This document shows, one piece after another, positions 5,699 through 5,948 of a DNA stretch of 5,948 bases. The position numbers were made by a program, and so were the translations under genes. Numbering within the stretch: position 1 is the first letter of the stretch; each line of letters starts with the position of its first letter. Location: positions 1-5,948 of the forward strand of contig SKZG01000222.1 in assembly GCA_007127495.1 (NCBI GenBank), in the 5' to 3' direction. Source of the stretch: Planctomycetales bacterium (lineage in GTDB: Bacteria; Planctomycetota; Planctomycetia; Pirellulales; Thermoguttaceae). The notes under the pieces are model-generated. The model made no database searches. It was not told where the DNA came from and worked only from the letters and a program-made list of their open reading frames with translations.

Positions 5699-5948
5699 GG
5701 CCCGCATTCTTGATGCAGCCCGCAAACTCAAGCAGGAGCAGCGGGTGCCCTGTCTGGTCAACATCACCCAGAGGTGGGAAAGAAAGTTAGTGGCTGACTC
5801 CACATTCGGGCAAAATCGCGCCGTGGGGCGCGTCAAAGGCCTCACCCGGATTATTCATCTACGTAGGGTGGGTCGAGGTCGCGTCATTCGATGGTGGGGC
5901 TGCACAAGCCGCAACCGAGCTTATTTCCAATCCGTCGGCCTAGAAATA

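Larger units (their letters stand above)
5389..5948. other. Gene-poor right end with palindromic element and an unassigned open frame
   Basis: No gene can be called with confidence in these 560 bases. From the left they hold the octamer array, palindromic element copy 2, a candidate minus-strand promoter and 250 bases of unassigned sequence. One plus-strand frame has no stop from before 5511 to the right edge. Possible starts in it are TTG at 5649 and GTG at 5745, the latter six bases after AGGAG (5734-5738). Its product (starting PCLVNITQRWERKL from the GTG) matches no family I recognise and is arginine-rich toward the end. Near the edge, GTAGGGTGGGTCGAGG (5863-5878) resembles a motif I associate with dispersed repeats in many bacterial genomes. 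A partial gene, a decayed gene or a repeat are all possible. Confidence 0.4.

Overview
The window reads as part of a GC-rich bacterial chromosome, most likely a planctomycete (Pirellulales-like). This assignment is an inference. It rests on a signal peptidase I with a zinc-ribbon-like insert and a very large second insert, a RecG with GRISRG in helicase motif VI, an LptB-type ATPase that implies a diderm envelope, and dispersed palindromes with a GGCACAC-GCC-GTGTGCC core. No 16S rRNA or other phylogenetic marker is present.

Everything confidently genic is on the minus strand, so the window is best read from right to left. Positions 5389-5948 hold no confident gene: a candidate minus-strand promoter, a short palindromic element (copy 2), a tandem octamer, and an open but unrecognised frame running off the right edge. 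Next come two tRNA genes, tRNA-Cys(GCA) at 5317-5388 and tRNA-Arg(UCU) at 5057-5130, separated by 186 bases containing several small hairpins. A 385-base spacer (4672-5056) follows. It holds a second, about 80% identical copy of the palindromic element and a plausible promoter for the protein genes.

The protein-coding part is a co-directional run: lepB (signal peptidase I, 4671-2920), lptB (ABC ATPase of the LPS transporter, 2910-2098) and recG (branch-migrating DNA helicase, from 1999 off the left edge). lepB and lptB are 9 bases apart and the lptB ribosome-binding site overlaps the lepB stop, so they are almost certainly co-transcribed and translationally coupled. recG follows after 98 bases containing a perfect 8-bp GC hairpin, so it may be read through or modulated separately. 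lepB and lptB both serve envelope biogenesis (protein export and LPS placement); recG is a DNA-repair gene with no evident functional link.

The most interesting points are the LepB architecture, including a glutamine where the catalytic lysine would align, and the two palindromic, direct-repeat-flanked elements bracketing the tRNA pair. I found no defence system, CRISPR array, integrase or transposase gene. Very long plus-strand open frames opposite recG, lptB and lepB are antisense shadows.
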